A stretch of 64,000 nucleotides of DNA from Halobellus limi (GCF_004799685.1 NZ_CP031313.1:143966-207965), one strand, 5' to 3'. Shown: positions 33,903 to 42,598, counted from the stretch's first letter. Notes: generated by a model from the sequence alone, not told the origin. Made by a program: numbers and translations.

Positions 33903-35111
33903 ATGGGACGACGTGATGAGGACCCGCCGATCGCCATCGTCGGCGGTGGTATCTGTGGACTGACAACGGCGCTGGCACTCGAACAGCGAGGCTTCACTGT
34001 CGATGTGTATGAGGCTACAGCGGAGTACCAACCAGTCGGTGCAGGGATTCTCCTCCAAACGAACGCGTTGGTTGCCCTCGAAACGCTCGGCCTCGCCGAT
34101 GAGATATGTGACGCGGGGAGATCGCTCTCTGACGTCCAAATCCGCTCACCAACCGGCCGGGTGTTGCAAACGTTCGACCTCGATGCCGAACAGAACGCGT
34201 TCGGCCATCGTTACGTTGCGATCCATCGAGCGAAGTTACTCAAAATTCTCCGTCAAAACCTCACATCACCGATACACAACGGGAAGCGGTGTACGCAGGT
34301 ATCAGACCCACACAGACCAACGGTTCACTTCGACGATGGAACACACATCGATCCAGGCATTGTTATCGGTGCTGACGGGATCAATTCAACCGTACGTGAC
34401 GCAATCACAACAGTATCGAAACGGTCCATAGATACGACTGTTTTTAGGGCAGTCACATCGGTCTCACTGCCCAAACAACATCAAGCAACTGGATTCGAGG
34501 TATGGGGGAACGGTACATACACTGGAGGGGCTCCGATCGGAGACAGTCGGTTCTATTGGTTTGCGACGGCCCCAACAGAGCTCGCAGAAACAGCATCTGC
34601 CACCGACCTCCAAGCGTCTTTCGCAGATTATCCCGAGCCAATCCCAGCAATCATCGATGCACTGACTAACGACGAGGTCATCACAACTGGATTAAGCGAC
34701 CTTCCAGCGGTACCCCGGTGGCACTGTGGATCAACGGTACTCGCCGGCGATGCCGTACACGGAATGTTGCCGTTCGCCGGCCAAGGTGCCGCACAGTCGA
34801 TAGAAGATGCAGTCACGCTCGCAGCTACGCTTGACTCACACACGAGAGTCACTGACGCGTTTGCAAACTACGAATCAAGACGAGCCAACCGGGCAGACCG
34901 AGTCCGTGCCGAATCGCACCGCCTCGGGCGCTTGGGAACGATGCAGTCCTCACTGGCCTGTCGCCTACGGAATACAGCAGTTTCGATACTACCAGAGGCA
35001 GTATTCAAACGATTCCGCCATCGTCGAGTCGCCGATGCATCAGTTCCACCGGTTGCGCAGGTGCATACGAGACCGCACAACGATCGAACAGGAGGTAAAC
35101 CATCGTTATGA
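33903..35111 (+). CDS. FAD-dependent monooxygenase (UbiH/salicylate-hydroxylase type)
   Basis: A 402-residue group A flavin monooxygenase that hydroxylates an aromatic or isoprenoid ring using NAD(P)H and oxygen. The FAD-binding GxGxxG is in IVGGGICGLTTALALEQRG (residues about 12-30). The second FAD motif GDAVHGMLPFAGQGAAQS lies near residue 280. A Rossmann middle Asp (GADG) is near 158. The stop overlaps the next start by 4 bases (ATGA), and the five genes to 37557 are nearly continuous. Substrate unknown; neighbours suggest a link to envelope redox chemistry. Confidence 0.88.
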   Translation: MGRRDEDPPIAIVGGGICGLTTALALEQRGFTVDVYEATAEYQPVGAGILLQTNALVALETLGLADEICDAGRSLSDVQIRSPTGRVLQTFDLDAEQNAFGHRYVAIHRAKLLKILRQNLTSPIHNGKRCTQVSDPHRPTVHFDDGTHIDPGIVIGADGINSTVRDAITTVSKRSIDTTVFRAVTSVSLPKQHQATGFEVWGNGTYTGGAPIGDSRFYWFATAPTELAETASATDLQASFADYPEPIPAIIDALTNDEVITTGLSDLPAVPRWHCGSTVLAGDAVHGMLPFAGQGAAQSIEDAVTLAATLDSHTRVTDAFANYESRRANRADRVRAESHRLGRLGTMQSSLACRLRNTAVSILPEAVFKRFRHRRVADASVPPVAQVHTRPHNDRTGGKPSL

Positions 35112-35485
35112 CGAGCGTGATCCTCCCAACGCGGAATTGGACGCTAACGGTCGAAGACACCGCGGATGTAATTGATGATCCGAGCGAGCTCATCATCGTC
35201 TGCGACGGGGCAGACGATCCCGTCATCAATGCGGCCCCCAACTGGAAGACAGTGGGTCCAGCGGGTGAGCCGGATGGGTGCTCAGAGGGCGCCCACGCGC
35301 TCGCAACCGGGATAGAGGTGGCCACTGACGACATTATCGTTTGGACGTGCGATGACGTTAATCGGGATACGACATGGCTTGATCGACTTCCAACCCACGC
35401 ACGAACGCACGCAGTCGCTCAGACAGCGCAAAAGCCGATTTTTACCCCCAGACAGAATACAACATTCCGATTCAGCATTTCATAG
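35108..35485 (+). CDS. short GT-A-like (glycosyltransferase family 2-like) protein
   Basis: A 125-residue protein resembling the nucleotide-sugar half of a GT-A fold. It begins SVILPTRN, continues ELIIVCDGADDP and has the run GAHALATGIEVATDDIIVWTCDD, where CDD stands in place of the usual DxD. The acceptor half of a normal family 2 enzyme (over 220 residues) is missing. It may be a truncated or single-domain variant. The 4-base overlap with the monooxygenase shows it is translated as part of the operon. Catalytic activity is doubtful. Confidence 0.55.
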   Translation: MTSVILPTRNWTLTVEDTADVIDDPSELIIVCDGADDPVINAAPNWKTVGPAGEPDGCSEGAHALATGIEVATDDIIVWTCDDVNRDTTWLDRLPTHARTHAVAQTAQKPIFTPRQNTTFRFSIS

Positions 35486-35492
35486 ACAACGT

Positions 35493-36071
35493 ATGCCCTC
35501 CAATAACCGCAGAGAATTCCTTGCAACGGTCAGTACCGGATTCGCAGTAAGCCTGACTGGGTGTGCCAGTCAGGTATCCCGCCCGGCAACCACATCACAG
35601 TCTCGAACCGACACAACAGCCAACAACAGCGAGACAGCCACGAATTCCACGTTGGCTCTCCCGTCAGTCGTCACCCACGACGACTTCCCAGATGGTGAGG
35701 TCACCCTCAAACCGGACGGGAAAATCGTACTGTTGAACTTCTTTGCGACGTGGTGTCGCCCGTGTCAGGAAGAAATGCCGGATTTCCGAAAATTGCGGGA
35801 AGCGTACGATACTGAGACACTTCATATGGTATCAATCACACCGGAAGTGGATGAGACCCTCATCAGGCAGTTTTGGGACGAGTACGAAGGCACGTGGCCA
35901 GTCGTGAACGATCCGGGGTTAGTTGCCACTGACCGATGGAACGCGAATAGCTATCCGACGAACCTCGTATTCGACAGTGATGGAACCCCTGCAACAGGTG
36001 AGGAACCAGCAGTCAGCGCACGAACGTTCGAGGAGTTCAAGTCCGTAATTGAGCCGTTACTGGAGGCGTGA
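35493..36071 (+). CDS. TlpA-like thiol-disulfide lipoprotein
   Basis: A 192-residue Tat-exported lipoprotein (NNRREFLATVSTG, lipobox LTGC). The thioredoxin domain (about residues 55-185) has the active site WCRPC (C88, C91), then FRKLREAYD and a cis-Pro region (SYPTNLVFD). It should reduce or exchange thiols on outer-face proteins such as cytochromes or cupredoxins. The start at 35493 was picked because it opens the twin-arginine signal and lies 7 bases after the GT-A-like stop. The next gene, CcdA-like, would supply electrons. Confidence 0.9.
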   Translation: MPSNNRREFLATVSTGFAVSLTGCASQVSRPATTSQSRTDTTANNSETATNSTLALPSVVTHDDFPDGEVTLKPDGKIVLLNFFATWCRPCQEEMPDFRKLREAYDTETLHMVSITPEVDETLIRQFWDEYEGTWPVVNDPGLVATDRWNANSYPTNLVFDSDGTPATGEEPAVSARTFEEFKSVIEPLLEA

Positions 36072-36817
36072 GAATGGCTGCACTTGCGCTTTCGGCCCTC
36101 TTTGGGCTCGCGTTTTCCGCTGGAGCAGCGACCTTCTTCGCTCCGTGTGCCTTTCCGCTACTCCCCGGATACCTCTCGTATTTTCTGAGTGATACTGTAT
36201 CCACTGTCGATGCTGGATCCCCACCTTCGGCAACAGGGACAGGTACAGTCGTCGCACGGATCCGCCGCCCACTCACTCGTGCAGTGCTCCTGAGTGCCTT
36301 CGCTGGGGCCGGGATGACAGTCGTGTACGGGAGCCTCGCAGGCACAACAGTGTTTCTCGGTGCACAAGCGCTGGCTGAGATCGCACTGATGGAACTCATC
36401 GTTGGCAGTTTCTTCGTTGTCGCCGGGAGCCTGATGATGGTTGGCTGGAAGCCGTCCAAGTCGATTGTCCGCCTTCCAGAGCGAAAACGGTCACTCAGCG
36501 GATTCTTCGTCTTCGGTGCGCTGTACGCGGGTGCTGCAGCAGGGTGTACTGCGCCGTTGTTCGTCGCCATTATTCTTCAGGGGATGTCTGCTGGTCCGAT
36601 TCTCGGTGTCTCGCTTGCATTCACCTATGCGATCGGAATGGGTACCGTGCTTGCCGTATTCACGTGCGTAACGGCCCTCGGTGGCTCGTCGATCACGGCC
36701 ACGCTTAGGTCTCACACCCGCACAATCTATCGGATTGCCGGCGGGCTTCTCGTCTGTTCTGGTGCCGCAGAGATCTATTATTACTTCTACGGCTTTCCGG
36801 GGGTGCTGCCCCAGTGA
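36068..36817 (+). CDS. ccdA: CcdA/DsbD-type membrane thiol-redox transporter
   Basis: A 249-residue membrane protein with about six hydrophobic segments, which passes electrons across the membrane to an outer thioredoxin-like protein. The first conserved Cys is in FFAPCAFPLLPGYLSYF, as in CcdA; the second is in GAAAGCTAPLFVAII. Those two segments are the hallmark redox helices. The GTG at 36068 overlaps the TlpA stop (GTGA), and an ATG six bases later is the alternative. The pairing with TlpA is the classic CcdA-ResA/TlpA arrangement for cytochrome c or copper-site maturation. Confidence 0.9.
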   Translation: MRMAALALSALFGLAFSAGAATFFAPCAFPLLPGYLSYFLSDTVSTVDAGSPPSATGTGTVVARIRRPLTRAVLLSAFAGAGMTVVYGSLAGTTVFLGAQALAEIALMELIVGSFFVVAGSLMMVGWKPSKSIVRLPERKRSLSGFFVFGALYAGAAAGCTAPLFVAIILQGMSAGPILGVSLAFTYAIGMGTVLAVFTCVTALGGSSITATLRSHTRTIYRIAGGLLVCSGAAEIYYYFYGFPGVLPQ

Positions 36818-37557
36818 AACGAGTTACACAGTTCGCGGCAGTCTGTGTCGTCTGTCTGTTGCTCACAGCAGGATGTACTGCACCAACAAACGTTCCACCG
36901 TCATCTCCCGAATTGACGGAGGATGATGTAACGGATACGAGCGCGTTGATCCAAGCGCATACTGACACACTTCGATCGCAACCATTCACTGTCCGGTCCA
37001 CGACAACAATTCGAGATACGAACAACACGTTCACCGCTACGATCAATCGGTCGTGGCGCGTTGATCCGCGACAGTCCGTGCGGGCGCTCGCAATCCGGAC
37101 CCCAACAGCCACCGGCGATGCTCCGAGAAGCTATCAGCAGGCTCCAGAACGGATCTCAGCGTGGCGGCACGGAAACGAGACGACCGTTCGTATCGAATCA
37201 GATACGGGGGTCCAAGTCCGGCAAGTACAGTTACTCAACACCTCGGTCAGACTCAACAGGGTGCTCCATCGGCAACTCATCTACAGGTACAGCACTCGGC
37301 AGAACACAACAGTCGAGACGCTCACCCGAAACGGGACCCAATTCTACCGGATGATGGCGAATTTGAACGACACGCACGTCTCTTCAAATGCATCGATGAC
37401 ACTACTTGTGAACCAGCGGGGATACGTCCAGCAGATCAAGACGAGACAAACCGTCGCGTACCGCTCTGGGCCACGGGTAATCACGGAAACAGTCCGATTC
37501 AGCCGCGTCGATAACACCAGAGTGGAACCACCGTCGTGGGTTGAGACTGGTGCCTAA
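36814..37557 (+). CDS. lipoprotein of the LolA/DUF7537-like kind
   Basis: A 247-residue lipoprotein: Sec- or Tat-type signal VTQFAAVCVVCLLLTAGC with a lipobox, Thr/Ser linker, then a beta-rich Asn/Thr-decorated domain (RSTTTIRDTNNTFTATIN, then RNGTQFYRMMANLND, then YVQQIKTRQTVAYRSG). The pattern of long antiparallel strands is typical of haloarchaeal outer-face lipoproteins of the DUF7537 type. It starts GTG with 4 bases overlapping the CcdA stop, so it is the last gene of the five-gene operon. Function unknown; it could accept redox or lipid cargo. Confidence 0.75.
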   Translation: MKRVTQFAAVCVVCLLLTAGCTAPTNVPPSSPELTEDDVTDTSALIQAHTDTLRSQPFTVRSTTTIRDTNNTFTATINRSWRVDPRQSVRALAIRTPTATGDAPRSYQQAPERISAWRHGNETTVRIESDTGVQVRQVQLLNTSVRLNRVLHRQLIYRYSTRQNTTVETLTRNGTQFYRMMANLNDTHVSSNASMTLLVNQRGYVQQIKTRQTVAYRSGPRVITETVRFSRVDNTRVEPPSWVETGA

Positions 37558-37759
37558 TCTCCCCTCAGCCCGCTTGACGAATCGCGTGGAGTGTCTCTGT
37601 AACAGTCGCATAGACGTCAGTCCCTACCCGGTGTGGAACCTCTCAATTCAAAGCAAGCCAGATATTGAAAAACAGCTGGGCAGCACTGAAGTACAGCATC
37701 CGCACGGACCGATCTGAAGACAGACATCGGCCCATAAAATCGTGTTTTAAGCACCGGAG

Positions 37760-37966
37760 ATGAGCCGTGTGGAAGCGCTCGAGCGGGAAGTAGCAACGAT
37801 AGCGAATACGTGCCTATTTAATGTGACCGGGCATCCCGCGATGACCGTCCCGTGCGGTAAGCCAGAAGGGCTGCCGGTAGGACTGATGCTTGTCGGAAAT
37901 CACTTCGATGAGACAACGTTGTTCACGCTTGCTGCTGCCATCGAGGACACACTCGATTACGTGTAG
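37760..37966 (+). pseudogene. amidase C-terminal fragment
   Basis: The 68 residues read CLFNVTGHPAMTVPCG followed by LPVGLMLVGNHFDETTLF, the well-conserved C-terminal block of the amidase-signature family (GatA/amidase). A TAA stops the frame at 37748-37750 just before the ATG. The Ser-cisSer-Lys catalytic part, normally some 300 residues earlier, is absent. It is a remnant left after deletion; base 37560-37750 upstream holds no recognisable continuation. Confidence 0.8.
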
Positions 37967-38001
37967 TCGATATCATCTCTGGGGTCGAACTGCGAGACAG
38001 C

Positions 38002-38598
38002 TCACACCTGTCGTTCGCTGATCTCCGCCGCGATGCGATCGCCGGGGTCACGGAGTTCGCCGGATTCGACCCCGTAGACGTACCCGGAGATGGTGACATC
38101 GTCTGGGACGAACGCCGACTGACGGAGGAACTCCACCTGGGCAGTGCAGGCTGCATCGATGTCGTCGGTCATCTTCACCCAGTCGATCAGATCGGCATCG
38201 CCGATCGTGAGTTCGGGGAGCGACGGGTCAAGGTCTACGGTTTCGAGGTCACCGACCTGGGCTTCGAGTCCCTCACGGACCGCTGTATCGGGTGCGCTCA
38301 TCATCCCACAGTCCGTGTGGTTGATGACGATGATTTCGTCGGTATCGAAGAAGTTCGTCGTCAGAGCAGCCGATCGAATAACGTCGTCTGTGACCTTCCC
38401 ACCGGCGTTCCGGTAGATCTGTGCATCGCCCAGTTCCAGTCCGAGGACCTCTTCGACGGGAATGCGCTCGTCCATACAGGCGATGACGAGGAGCTTCTTG
38501 TTTGTGGGGACATCTTTGCGTCGGCGACGAGCCCAGTCGGAGCGATCGGTGACCGTCTCATCGACGTGCTCGTGGTGATGTTCGTGTGAATGTGACAT
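38002..38598 (-). CDS. beta-class carbonic anhydrase
   Basis: A 198-residue zinc enzyme that hydrates CO2 (or a related small heterocumulene, since CS2 hydrolases share the fold). The zinc ligands are C41 in ACMDER, H94 and C97 in NHTDCGM, with the Asp/Arg dyad D43-R45 next to C41. The first 11 residues SHSHEHHHEH hold six His and could buffer or deliver zinc. There is no signal peptide, so it is cytoplasmic. A monocistronic gene convergent with the amidase fragment; regulation not evident. Confidence 0.9.
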   Translation of the reverse strand: MSHSHEHHHEHVDETVTDRSDWARRRRKDVPTNKKLLVIACMDERIPVEEVLGLELGDAQIYRNAGGKVTDDVIRSAALTTNFFDTDEIIVINHTDCGMMSAPDTAVREGLEAQVGDLETVDLDPSLPELTIGDADLIDWVKMTDDIDAACTAQVEFLRQSAFVPDDVTISGYVYGVESGELRDPGDRIAAEISERQV

Positions 38599-38725
38599 CA
38601 GTTCACGTACGCCCTGGACTGGCAGAGTCGTTCGGGTAGTGAACAGCGTTGCCGTGGTCTATGACGGTACAGACCCGTGAGAAGATCGCTCGGGCATCTG
38701 ATTCCAACACCCGAGTCAGGCAGGG

Positions 38726-39214
38726 TTACTGGGACTCTTCGCCTGCCTGCTCATCGTACTCGGGTGGCGTGATGATCATCCGAGGAACAACGCCATTGAA
38801 TGAGTTGCCAACGAGATCGCCGAGCGGCGAGATTACCTGGTGGAGGATCCCAGATTCCAAGTGTTGCATAAATTCTCGATCGACATCCCGGTAGGAACCG
38901 TTGTTCCACTCCTCGTAGTGTGGTGAAAACTCATCGGGCTCGCCGGGGATGAAGATCTGTGTCAGTGCGTGGATGTGGCCAAATTCGTCGGCGTCATCTG
39001 GATCAGAGATCTGCCACGGGGCGTCACCGTCCCGATACAGATCAAGTTCCAACTCCGCTTCACACGTCAGGCCAGCCGGATCCTCGCACAACTCGGGGTT
39101 CTGCACTGTAAACTGGCTTGAAACCTGTCCGTGAACGGTATGTCCGACTTCCGGAGTGATGTCAATGTCTACGGACTCGACGTAGTACTCCGGAAGCTCT
39201 AGGTCAGGGATCAT
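38726..39214 (-). CDS. hypothetical protein in operon with a winged-helix regulator
   Basis: A 162-residue acidic, soluble protein. Recognisable pieces are EVGHTVHGQVSSQFTV, suggesting strands, two Cys (ELCEDPAGLTC) that could bridge, and DVDREFMQHLESGILH. No family recognised and no signal peptide. The start overlaps the end of the HTH gene by 4 bases, so the regulator is made first and this is the second gene of its operon. Could be a ligand-binding partner for the regulator. Confidence 0.6.
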   Translation of the reverse strand: MIPDLELPEYYVESVDIDITPEVGHTVHGQVSSQFTVQNPELCEDPAGLTCEAELELDLYRDGDAPWQISDPDDADEFGHIHALTQIFIPGEPDEFSPHYEEWNNGSYRDVDREFMQHLESGILHQVISPLGDLVGNSFNGVVPRMIITPPEYDEQAGEESQ

Positions 39215-39675
39215 TGAGTTGGCGAGTCTCGCGCACGCCTGTGAGTAGCTGGTTGACGCCGGTGATAGGATTCAACAACTGGTTCTTCGCCAGTCTCTTT
39301 GTCTTGGTAGTTGTCCACTGGTTCGAACTGATCGCGCTGGCCATCGAAGGAATCGACAGAGCCGAGCGATTCCAGGAGATGGTGTACGAACCGCGAGCCA
39401 AACTCACTGACGGTATAGTACGAGTCATAGGGCCCGTCATCACCAACTGCAGTGCGCTTTCGCACGAGCCCTGCAACCGTGAGTGCGTCGAGGGCATTCG
39501 TCGTTTGGGAGGACGTGAGGTCAAGACGCTGTTTGAGCTCAGTAAAGGACTGTGGCCCTTCCTCAAGTAGGGTTGCAATGACGGCTTTCCCGTGTTTCTG
39601 GCTCAATGCATCAATGGCTTGCCGAATCTCCAGCGGGAAGAGTTCCTCCCGCTGCGTGGCTAGATCGTTGGACAT
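39211..39675 (-). CDS. ArsR/MarR-like winged-helix regulator
   Basis: A 154-residue regulator starting MSNDLATQREELF at 39675. The winged helix (about residues 20-90) contains KHGKAVIATLLEEGPQSFTE, then LKQRLDLTSSQTTNALDAL and the wing GLVRKRTAVGDDGPYDSYYTV. The tail is charged and likely disordered. A longer frame upstream lacks family similarity. Its stop overlaps the start of the hypothetical gene by 4 bases. An IS6-type element begins about 140 bases upstream and may have displaced its original promoter. Confidence 0.82.
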   Translation of the reverse strand: MSNDLATQREELFPLEIRQAIDALSQKHGKAVIATLLEEGPQSFTELKQRLDLTSSQTTNALDALTVAGLVRKRTAVGDDGPYDSYYTVSEFGSRFVHHLLESLGSVDSFDGQRDQFEPVDNYQDKETGEEPVVESYHRRQPATHRRARDSPTQ

Positions 39676-39814
39676 AGTGTCGTCTCTTTCGTCTTCCCCC
39701 AGCCGTTTCGTTCGAACCCCTGGTACCCAGATACGGCTGTTAATCCGGGCTCTCTTGTTGTCTTCAGTACAGTATTCTGTACCCGTTAGTATTAATCTTT
39801 GTACTAACCAGTGT

Positions 39815-40511
39815 GGCACTGTTCAGATAAGGTCGAAAAGTGAGGCGGGCGTAGTTTCTTGGTGCCTATGCCAGAAACCAGCCGCCTCACCGAACCTAGC
39901 GACTTCCCCGAGTTAGGATTTGTGGAGCGAGAAGCGACACCCGAGTCAGCGATGAAGCTCGGTATCCAACTGCATTTAGCGGGATTGTCGCTGGCGGATA
40001 CCGTCTCAGTCCTCGCTGGCCTGGGTGTCGAGCGATGTCGTTCCACCGTTCACAACTGGATTCAGAAGGCCGATCTACAGCCCACAGAGGGACAAAATCC
40101 GAATTACGTCGCGGTTGACGAGACCGTAATTCGAGTAAATGACCAGCGCTACTGGCTGTTTGCGGCGGTCGATCCCGACACGAACCGCCTGCTGCACGTG
40201 CGACTGTTCCCGACCAGAACTTCCGCGCTAACCGAGATGTTCCTCGCAGAACTCTGCGAGAAACATCTCGTTTCCGACGCGATATTCCTGATCGATAGCG
40301 CACCCTGGCTGCAGGCGGCCTGCCATCGCCACTCGCTCCGATTCCAACACGTCACCCACGGGAATCGGAATGCCGTCGAACGCGTGTTCGAAGAGCTGAA
40401 ACGCCGAACAGAGGCGTTTGCGAACCACTTCAGACATGCTGATCCGAACACTGCAGAAACGTGGCTGCAAGCGTTCGCCGTCTGTTTTAATCAGCTAATC
40501 TGAACAATGCC
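39815..40511 (+). mobile_element. IS6-type insertion sequence (697 bp), second copy
   Basis: Ends GGCACTGTTCAGATAAG (39815-39831) and complement of GGCATTGTTCAGATTAG (40495-40511) form inverted repeats of 15 of 17. These ends match the ISH14/ISH15-like subgroup I recall. Length 697 bp equals the other two copies. No exact target duplication flanks it (accagtgt against cggtgcag), so recombination or deletion after insertion is likely. Confidence 0.85.
39868..40503 (+). CDS. IS6-family transposase, second copy
   Basis: A 211-residue transposase from the ATG at 39868 (MPETSRLTEPSD). The DDE motifs are AVDETVIR, LIDSAPWL and RVFEELKRR. Intact and very similar to the copy at 48680, with an N-terminal LSLADTVSVLAGLGVERC helix-turn-helix. 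The element lies just before the replication origin. Confidence 0.92.
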   Translation: MPETSRLTEPSDFPELGFVEREATPESAMKLGIQLHLAGLSLADTVSVLAGLGVERCRSTVHNWIQKADLQPTEGQNPNYVAVDETVIRVNDQRYWLFAAVDPDTNRLLHVRLFPTRTSALTEMFLAELCEKHLVSDAIFLIDSAPWLQAACHRHSLRFQHVTHGNRNAVERVFEELKRRTEAFANHFRHADPNTAETWLQAFAVCFNQLI

Positions 40512-40640
40512 CGGTGCAGAAACGAACTCGCAGACAGACCACTCGACAAACACAAAGATTGAACAATCGGACAATCTGATGGAGGTTCCGAATACCGATT
40601 GATGGCTGAGAGATAGGTTCAGGACTGCCGATCGAACGGA

Positions 40641-40664
40641 CACACCCCTCATTGCCGCTGTAAA
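40641..40664 (-). repeat. ORB-like element 1
   Basis: Minus-strand reading TTTACAGCGGCAATGAGGGG then TGTG; outermost left copy. Confidence 0.8.
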
Positions 40665-40788
40665 TAATCGCCGGAGAAGTGCCGGCTGTCCATTGTCCCA
40701 CCAGAGAGTCGTTCGGATCGGGGCCTGGTGAAGTTAGCTGACGTGAAGACACACATCGGCGGTCGACCGACTAAGACAGACCCGCAGA

Positions 40789-40812
40789 CACACCCCTCGT
40801 TGCCGCTGTAAA
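40789..40812 (-). repeat. ORB-like element 2
   Basis: Minus-strand reading TTTACAGCGGCAACGAGGGG then TGTG; differs from element 1 by one base in the core. Next to the AT-rich stretch. Confidence 0.82.
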
Positions 40813-41092
40813 CTGCTGTTAATATGGGGTATAGAATCTCAAACACATTTTGGCCAATATCTTCCTCTACCACGTTGCAGCTGCTTTCCCCTAGTTTTAT
40901 ATTGTATCGTGTTGTTTGCTACCGTACTGCAATTTGGCGTACCAAGACGGCAACGCGTTTGGCGTCGAAAACCCGAAATCAAGGTCTGCATATCAAGTTT
41001 CCCCTGTGGTGTTTTCTCCGTTTAGTTCGGTTGGGACCCCGATACAATAGTAGTTCCCTCATTTTCGATTGGAACCCCTGTCTATTGCGTCA

Positions 41093-41115
41093 TTACAGCG
41101 GCAACACGGGGTGTG
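41093..41115 (+). repeat. ORB-like element 3
   Basis: Plus-strand TTACAGCGGCAACACGGGGT then GTG, on the right of the AT-rich stretch. Confidence 0.82.
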
Positions 41116-41137
41116 GGAGTGCGGGGCCACCTTCTCC

Positions 41138-41162
41138 TTTACAGCGGCACTCCGGGGTTGTG
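41138..41162 (+). repeat. ORB-like element 4
   Basis: Plus-strand TTTACAGCGGCACTCCGGGG then TTGTGG; CACT replaces CAAC. Confidence 0.75.
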
Positions 41163-41243
41163 GATTCAGAAATCCTATGTTTAACGGTCGCTCACGGGAG
41201 TCTCTTCGATTTCCGTGAATCGAACCCAAATTACTGCTGCTGC

Positions 41244-41262
41244 TTACAGCGGCACTCCGGTG
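41244..41262 (+). repeat. ORB-like element 5
   Basis: Plus-strand TTACAGCGGCACTCCGGTG, a shorter G-run; 38 bases before the initiator ATG, so it may also autoregulate. Confidence 0.7.
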
Positions 41263-41299
41263 GACAAAATTGAAATAGAAGGGTTGTGAGGGTGCTGAT

Positions 41300-42496
41300 A
41301 TGAGTGAGTCCGAGTCATTCTTCGGTGATCCGGACCCGATTTTCGCTGACAAGGAACTCCTTCGGGTGAGCCACCTTCCGGAGGGTGACCGGATTATCGG
41401 GCGCGATCAGGAACTCCAGAAGCTTGCGAACGCGATCAAAGATGCCCAGCGTGGAGGCACCCCAAACAACGTCTTGATCTACGGCAAGACAGGGACCGGA
41501 AAGAGCCTCTGCTCGAAGTACATCACTCGCGATCTCACGCAGGCAGCCGCCGACAACGGGATCAAGGTCGGGGTCGCATACGTCGATTGTTTTCAGGAAT
41601 CGACCGAGACACAGACCGTTCGGACGATTGCCCAAGCACTCAACGACCCCACTCAGACCGATATCACGGTCCCGCACACTGGCGTGAGTACCTCGGATTA
41701 CTACCGCCGTCTCTGGGATATTCTCGATGCGCGACTCGATGTGGGGCTCGTCATTCTCGACGAGATCGACAAACTCGAGGACGATAACGTGTTGATGCAG
41801 CTGTCGCGGGCCGCTGAAGCCGGGAAGGTCACCGAAAGTACCCTCGGTGTCATTGGCATCAGTAACAAGATTCGATACAAGGACTCGCTGAACGAGCGCG
41901 TCAAATCGAGTCTATCTGAGCGTGACTTCGTGTTTCCACCGTACGATGCGAACCAACTTCGTGAGATTCTCCGGTCCCGTGCCGACGCGTTCCGTGAAGG
42001 TGTCCTCGACGAGGACGTCATTCCCAAAGTCGCTGCCCTCGCCGCCAAAGAACACGGGGACGCACGCAAGGCGATCGATATCCTTCGCTACGCAGGCGAG
42101 ATTGCGGACGAACACGGCGATGATACGGTGCGTGTTGAGTACGTCGACGAGGCACACGACCGCGAAGAGCAGGCGCGGCTCTCCGAACTCATCGCCAAGC
42201 AGCCAGAGCATTCAAAATATCTGTTGCAAGCACTGTCGTTGCAGGCCCAGGAGGCCCCTGATGACGATTCTGCGATCCCCACGAAGGACATCTATTCGAT
42301 GTACGAACTCGTATGTGAACGGAACGGGGTCGATCCACTGAAGATGCGGCGCGTCCGCGATTTACTCTCCGAACTGGCGTTTCTCTCGCTCATCGAGCAA
42401 GAGCGTAAAGGCCGTGGGAAGGGCAAAGGCGCCCACACAGTGAACCAGCTCGTCGATGAACCAGAGGTCGTCGTCGAGGCGTGTAAGTCTGCCTGA
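41300..42496 (+). CDS. Orc1/Cdc6-type replication initiator
   Basis: A 398-residue AAA+ ATPase that binds origin recognition boxes and loads MCM helicase. Walker A is GKTGTGKS (residues 62-69), Walker B VILDEIDK (151-158), sensor 1 lies in TLGVIGISNKI and sensor 2 in GDARKAIDILRYAGEI. The C-terminal winged helix (about 300-390) includes RRVRDLLSELAFLSLIEQERKG, the DNA-binding part. It is intact and immediately follows the ORB cluster, so it should act on this origin. The gene symbol would be one of the many numbered orc paralogues, not assignable here. Confidence 0.94.
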   Translation: MSESESFFGDPDPIFADKELLRVSHLPEGDRIIGRDQELQKLANAIKDAQRGGTPNNVLIYGKTGTGKSLCSKYITRDLTQAAADNGIKVGVAYVDCFQESTETQTVRTIAQALNDPTQTDITVPHTGVSTSDYYRRLWDILDARLDVGLVILDEIDKLEDDNVLMQLSRAAEAGKVTESTLGVIGISNKIRYKDSLNERVKSSLSERDFVFPPYDANQLREILRSRADAFREGVLDEDVIPKVAALAAKEHGDARKAIDILRYAGEIADEHGDDTVRVEYVDEAHDREEQARLSELIAKQPEHSKYLLQALSLQAQEAPDDDSAIPTKDIYSMYELVCERNGVDPLKMRRVRDLLSELAFLSLIEQERKGRGKGKGAHTVNQLVDEPEVVVEACKSA

Positions 42497-42598
42497 TGAG
42501 TTCGCTGGTGGGTTTTTCTCCGAGTTCGCTAGTAATAGTGGAGTGCGTCGCCCGACGCCGAGATCTTCATTGCTCTTCTGATTACGGACGGGCCAATT

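Larger units (their letters stand above)
40641..41262. other. replication origin region (Orc1/Cdc6-type)
   Basis: Five copies of a core TTACAGCGGCA, each with a G-rich end (consensus TTACAGCGGCAACxCGGGGTGT), flank an AT-rich stretch at about 40813-41000. The two on the left (40641, 40789) face the opposite way to the three on the right (41093, 41138, 41244). The orc1/cdc6 gene starts 38 bases after the last one. Inverted origin-recognition-box clusters around an unwinding element next to the initiator gene are the usual haloarchaeal origin design. Confidence 0.85.

Noticed and set aside
40641..41262. CRISPR array at the ORB repeats
   Set aside because: Only five copies in two orientations with spacing of 20 to 280 bases; fits origin boxes beside orc1/cdc6.
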